64,000 nucleotides of DNA, taken from Uloborus plumipes. Lineage: Eukaryota > Arthropoda > Arachnida > Araneae > Uloboridae. The first letter of the stretch is position 1, and each line of letters opens with the position of its first letter. The stretch is taken from NCBI GenBank assembly GCA_038373865.1, contig JAXGGA010006535.1, forward strand, positions 1 through 64,000. Direction: 5' to 3'. The notes beneath the pieces are model-generated. The model saw nothing but the letters and a program-made list of their open reading frames with translations, was not told where the DNA came from and did not search any database. A program made the position numbers and the translations under genes. Below are positions 59,400 through 64,000 of the stretch, in pieces.

Positions 59400-60315
59400 C
59401 ATTGTGCCTGAACCTACTACTACGGATACCAATATAGACACTCCTGTCCCCGCGGCGACCAGGATGAATAATCTAGCTGTCAAGAACGCAGAAGTTCAGA
59501 CCTGCCATTTACTGTCCAATGCATCCGTGCCAAATGCAAGTGAGCCTCCGGTTGTCTTCTCTTCGTCGTCTGCAGAAAGCGCCTCGTCTACAACAGAGAC
59601 CTCGAGAACCACCGTGACAACCACCAGTGGCACAACGCAGACGGAAGAACATTCGAGCTCTGAAGTGATCGTGGACTTGATGGACTGCTCTGTTGACATT
59701 GCGACCAGCTGTGATATTGTTGCCGATAGCCAAGCTACTTTCACCAACATTCCTCTATCCTCATCTGCAACTCTGGTGGATGTGTCCGAGCCTTCTACGA
59801 GCTCCGAAATCCTAAATTCGGTACTCGTAGATGTCCCTGTTTCCTCTACGAACTTTACGGAGGTGTCTGTTTCAGCCAATCTGTTGGATCTTGCTACCAC
59901 TAATTTGGTTTCTGTTGATGTGGCACAAACTGTTATCAGTGGGTCGTCTATGCTGTTGGATGTCTCGGACTTATCAACTAGTAACAATCAAACCTCTCCT
60001 TCAGAACAGTCACAGACAGCCATTCTACCTAACACCGAAATAGCTTCTGAAGCGAACAATGAAATACAGCCAGTGGCCGGAACTTCCAGAGACACTGCAA
60101 TAGAATCAAATCCGGAAAATATGCCGCCACCTTCTTATGTGGCTCTTAATAACTTGGAACTGTCTTCCAGTAGCAGTAATCTTTCTGAGATTGATGCTGA
60201 AATTGACGATGGAGAATTTCTTGGTAGATCTTCTCCTCCGCCTAGTTACGAGGATGTGACGCACGAAGGGGAGAGCTCCGTAGGAGCTTTTGGTTTAGCA
60301 TATGGGACCATATAA
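59400..60315 (+). CDS. Exon D (last coding exon): Ser/Thr-rich tail with two PPPSY motifs
   Basis: A strong acceptor (long pyrimidine tract TTTTCTCTTTTTCTTCCAG) ends at 59399; the first base completes AGC. The frame stays open for 304 codons to TAA at 60313-60315, by far the longest open frame in the window. The residues are strongly Ser/Thr/Val/Glu-rich with degenerate internal repetition (LVDVS, LLDVS and VLVDVPVS-like units, around 59770-59970), suggesting an extended, disordered and perhaps phosphorylated tail. Near the C terminus, PPPSY appears twice (PPPSYVALNNLE and PPPSYEDVTHEG) with an acidic stretch SEIDAEIDDGEF between. PPxY motifs are established ligands for WW domains; paired motifs favour tandem-WW ligases such as the NEDD4 family. 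Ligase recruitment and trafficking control are inference. Confidence 0.88.
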
Positions 60316-61181
60316 AAATATATTTATGTTTCATAATATTACATCTTGCTGGGCAAGTTTTGTTACATTTTATACCTGTAATTTTATTGGTGAAATTAAA
60401 AAAAGAAAAAGAAAAGCCATGCATAATTTCTTTCTCTATCACTTGTTTAAATGATCATTTTATTAACAATTGAAATTACAAAAGTTTAAAGGAACTTTGG
60501 TAATGTATGATAACATTTGTGCCTTAGTTATTGCTGCATGATCGAATGTTCACACAAATACAAGAAATAATTGTAGAGTTTAGTGGTAAAGGAGTTACGG
60601 GACACTTCGTGCAAATCTCAGGATTTTAATTTCTTAGCTTACTCTTCTCCTACCCCCCCCCCCTCTCTCTCTCTTCATTCATTCAAAATTTTCCTTGTAC
60701 GATACTGTACAATTTATACGAGAAAAGTGTCACTATATTTTTTTCATTTTTCATCTGTTTGTTACGAAACAATAATTACATATCAATGGCGCTATCTAAC
60801 TCGCCTTCTTCAACTTCTGGTCTTGTCTCATCACAGAGCTATATTTGGAGGTAAAGTAATTATATAAAAGAAATAACATGTTCATCTCGCGAAAAATATC
60901 TTTCCTCTAAAATGCAATCTAGCATGAATTCTTTGATTAGGGTTTGAGAGCTTAGTATATAAAATATAAGTAGCATATCTTGCACAAACAAGTGGATTTT
61001 ACATCGAATTGAATCACTGCAGCGACAGAAGAAGTGTTTGTTAGGGGTTAGTCTTTCAATTTGGAAAAAAATATATAATATATATTTAAAATTGTATCTT
61101 CACGTTTTACAACTCACAGTTTTCTAGCAAAGTAAAAAGAAAAGTACGGCGTTACATCCGACGTATGAAAGGAAAAATAAA
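60316..61181 (+). other. Probable 3' UTR of the PPxY gene with candidate poly(A) signals
   Basis: AT-rich sequence directly after the stop, with no coding frame. ATTAAA occurs at 60395-60400 and AATAAA at 61176-61181; either could direct polyadenylation. A pyrimidine CT microsatellite lies at about 60650-60675. The end chosen here is a guess from the AATAAA. Confidence 0.35.
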
Positions 61182-62520
61182 CTCTATTACTGTCTGATCT
61201 CTTAGGTAAAACCTTCCGCGCATTTACGCATGCGTCGGGTCTTTTCTGATCTTACTAAAACCGACGAACCAAGAAAAAAACAATAGGAATACTAATAATG
61301 TTCATCAATTTTCTTACAAGTACGGAACCTACGCAAGAAAGAATTCGGTTGGCAGAAGGAGCAGAAGCCGATGATAAAAAAAAATAAATAAAAAGAGGGA
61401 GCAAGAAAATGGAAAAAACTTCTGGAAATGATCAAACACTCAATTTTATTTAAGTAAAGAAAAGACAGATTGAGGGGGGGGGGGAAGCCAACTGCGTTGC
61501 AGAAACGAAAACAAGTTGGATATAAAGTATGCAAGACAGATTAAAATTTAAGAAGAAAGAAAAGGGGGGAACTCCCCAAACGACTAAATTATTAAAATGT
61601 GAACCAAACAGCAGAAAAATGCAGAATAGTTTTAAGATCGTTAACCAGGTTAGAACTACTTTTCAAATTGTGGAAAAACTCAAAAAAATCATAAGATGAA
61701 TTGGGGCTGTTTTTTCTTTTTTTGGATAATTTGACAATAGTTAAAATCAAAAGTGTGATTCTAATCCCAACAATATTGGGCAACACTAGACTCATTTAAT
61801 TGTTGTTTTTTCGCATAAATTTGATGCTCCTTGAAACCAAATTTCAAAGCACGCCTTGTTTATTCTGTACAGAAAAGACTACTTCTACAATTTTATAAAT
61901 TCCAAAATTAAGAAATCGGAGTTGCATAAGTTCGAAATTTTATATCGGAGAAGGTCCGGCGGCTCGGGGTTTTGTCACCCTATCCGAGTTTACTAGTGGG
62001 CTATCCATTAATGATATCACACATGTTTTCAAGATTATTGAGCCCCCTCCCCCGGCACAAAGTGTCACACCTCACCTCACCTTCTCCCCCTTGTCACATG
62101 TCACACTATTTTTAATTAACATATTCTTATAAAAATGCGTGATGTCACACTTCTTGTTACCCCCTTCTTTCTCCTTGCTACAAACAAACAATTTCAAGAC
62201 GACCCCCCCCCCTTACAAAGAATGACATTATTTATGGGCTGCCCTTGGAGAACATTTTTTTAAACATAAAAATTCCATCAAGGCAATAAGTTCAAAACTG
62301 TGTTATTTCTAAACTCTACTAAGTTTTTTAAAAAAAATCTGGAGGGTGATAAAATTTGTTTATCCCTTTTAAGTACCCCTTCACCTCCCCCACGCCCTTA
62401 GTAAGCCAATGAGTAAAAATGAAATTTTAATCTTCTACGTACCACGAAATACCATTTTCCAACTATACAAGGTGTTGAGAAATACCAGATGTTAAGTGTA
62501 ACGCCTACGCCTGACGCCAA
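61182..62520. other. Intergenic, no gene seen
   Basis: AT-rich with poly-G/C runs (61477-61486, 62204-62211) and the dispersed repeat at 61203-61262 (shared with 21838-21905). No credible coding frame. Confidence 0.4.
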
Positions 62521-62959
62521 TCATAATGAGTGGCGGCTATCGACAGAGCGAGAGAGAGATTCATATGTGACGGCCCAGAGTTGAGAGTTGGGCTTTGAGA
62601 TGAATAAAATGTTATAGTCCACAAAATGTGTGTATGTGTAATAATTGTGTATATGAGTGAATAAATGAGCTATTGTGGACCTCGCGACACAAGGCATGTA
62701 TTTACATACTCTCGACGTACATGCACCACATGTCCCGAGAAAATTCGTGATAATAAACCCGGCGATAGTCAAAATTGGTACTTCAGCTGCCCACCGACGC
62801 GGATGCAGAGGGGTGTCGTGCCCTCTCCCCCTTAACCGACCAAATATAGCAAAAAAATTGCATTTTTGGAGACTAGAAAACGAAAAAATTGCCCCCTCCA
62901 TTTTCGCTCAAAATTGCTCTTCGACCCCCTCCCCCCTTTCCAAAAACGACGCCCCTCCT

Positions 62960-62985
62960 TAACCAGAAGCTGGATCCGCCCTTGG
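62960..62985 (-). mobile_element. Terminus of the AAGGGCGGATCCAG family
   Basis: AGCTGGATCCGCCCTTGG is the inverse of the family's left end, preceded by CCCCCTCC blocks. A candidate opposite end GCGGATGCAGAGGGG lies at about 62799, without a clear duplication. Confidence 0.45.
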
Positions 62986-63266
62986 CTGTCCAGTCGTTCA
63001 TGGGTACACAAACACATATGAAAGTGCTGAAAAAAAAAAAAAAAAAATCAGCATTTGTTCGAGGAGAAAAAAGAAATGAAAATTTTGGCCGAAATTTCAG
63101 TGAAAGAACTATTATGATTACAACATTTCATGCTTTACTTCGTGCAAGGCAGTGAAAATAAACTTTTATTAAATGCATTTTGCTAGTGAGGTTTTTTTTT
63201 TTTTGGGGGGGGGGGGGTATTCGCTGCTACGTTTAATACCTGGGTAGAAATTGGATTTGGAAATCA

Positions 63267-63538
63267 AGAATAATTGAAGGGGCAAGTGGATAAAAGGTAT
63301 ATATGACATTTGAATTTAGCCGATTTACAAATTCAAAAATGTGTATTCAATTGGTGTTAACTCACAAACACAATTGAAGGGGCAAGTGAATAAAGGTGAT
63401 GTGTGACAATATTTTAAATTTCTAGAAAAAGCTCTAAAGAATACATTTATTACCTTATCACCATCATCCATGGTAAAAAGAGTGCTTGTTCAAAATTGTC
63501 ACATATCACCTTTATCCACTTGCCCCTTCAATTATTAT
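63267..63538. mobile_element. TIR element with internal direct copy (AATTGAAGGGGCAAGTGGAT)
   Basis: ATTGAAGGGGCAAGTGGATA at 63272 is inverted at the right end (ATCCACTTGCCCCTTCAAT, about 63515-63533). A third, direct copy lies inside at 63372. About 270 bp, non-coding. Confidence 0.65.
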
Positions 63539-63683
63539 TATAGTCCTTCTCATTCATTTAACGATTTTTTTTTTCGATCAAATTTCAAGAATTCATTCTT
63601 CAGTTTTTAAAGTTTAATTTAATGGGTGTCGTGCGGCTATTATTCCTTATACATCATACCTATCTTGAATATACCACATACAA

Positions 63684-63740
63684 TCGGGTCTCGATAACTC
63701 GAAATCCCAAAGGACCGGCTAAAAGCTTCGAGTTATTATT
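63684..63740 (+). mobile_element. Left-end fragment of the pogo/Tigger-like MITE family
   Basis: GGGTCTCGATAACTCGAAAT and CCCAAAGGACCGGCTAAAAG match 37355 and 7912; the right end is absent. Confidence 0.5.
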
Positions 63741-63995
63741 AAACTACTCCATAAATCACACTAAAAACCGGCTAATAAGAGACCCTTGAATTCCTAGCGA
63801 AGCTGAAGGAGGGGGCATTCCAGTGTCCCGGTTGAACATTCCATAAATCTGGCAAGCAGTATCTAAGATAATAAATCTACATCTGGAACTAGGGGCCCCT
63901 ATCGATTGCGGGGCCCTGCAAGTGCCTAGAGTGTCCATTGGGAAAGAGCCTCCCCCACCCCTCTGAATATTTTATGTTTGTTTATTTATTTTCAG

Positions 63996-64000
63996 CAAAT
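63996..64000 (+). other. Possible splice acceptor / exon start at window edge
   Basis: The last bases read TTTGTTTATTTATTTTCAG|CAAAT, a T-rich tract ending in CAG at 63993-63995. This is a reasonable 3' splice site, so an exon could begin here and continue outside the window. AT-rich DNA gives such sequences by chance. Confidence 0.2.

Noticed and set aside
59496..59987. 163-codon minus-strand open frame
   Set aside because: It lies antisense to exon D, whose frame is supported by splice phase and motifs. The Val/Ser-rich composition mirrors the coding strand.

Overview
This window is eukaryotic and almost entirely non-coding. It is AT-rich, full of transposable elements, and has one clearly supported multi-exon gene with introns of up to 17.7 kb. 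The mix of Helitrons, many short hAT-type elements, piggyBac-like and mariner-like remnants, a tRNA-derived SINE and a non-LTR RNase H fragment suggests an arthropod genome. An arachnid is my weak guess, made from repeat style only; nothing here fixes the species.

The real gene is on the + strand. Four exons (28274-28500, 46209-46421, 48081-48335, 59400-60315) have good GT-AG junctions, all three introns are phase 2, and they join without a frameshift into 536 visible residues ending in TAA. The predicted product is a membrane protein. It has a Cys-rich and acidic N-terminal part, two hydrophobic segments separated by a very short loop, a juxtamembrane Cys-Cys, a Q-rich stretch, a long Ser/Thr-rich low-complexity tail and two PPPSY motifs (the PPxY class that binds WW domains, for example of NEDD4-family ubiquitin ligases). 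I do not recognise the family. The first visible exon begins at a splice acceptor, so the true start is probably not identified here.

Region by region. 1-13 kb: no gene; a Tigger-like element, inverted-repeat MITEs, a composite repeat with a SINE, a young SINE with 14-bp target duplications, small hATs and AT microsatellites. 13.4-15.2 kb: two weak candidate exons on the minus strand, with consensus GTAAGT donors. 15.2-28.2 kb: hAT elements with exact 8-bp target duplications, a decayed mariner transposase, three near-perfect palindromic elements, a piggyBac-like MITE, a second young SINE, and a foldback element carrying a 105-bp tandem array. 28.3-46.2 kb is intron 1: two oppositely oriented Helitrons, a 9.8-kb TIR element in a TA-repeat that carries a 4.5-kb tandem duplication, and a head-to-tail array of a 0.75-0.8-kb repeat that ends 28 bp before the next exon. 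46.4-48.1 kb is intron 2. 48.3-59.4 kb is intron 3: 144-bp and ~158-bp satellite arrays, a nested hAT pair, a perfect 39-bp-stem hairpin, a LINE RNase H fragment, and an inverted-repeat element ending about 80 bp before the last exon. 60.3-64 kb: 3' UTR and downstream repeats, with a possible splice acceptor at the last bases.

I found no rRNA, functional tRNA, CRISPR, operon or bacterial-type system. The interest lies in the unnamed two-pass PPxY membrane protein gene and in the nested and duplicated transposon architecture inside its introns.
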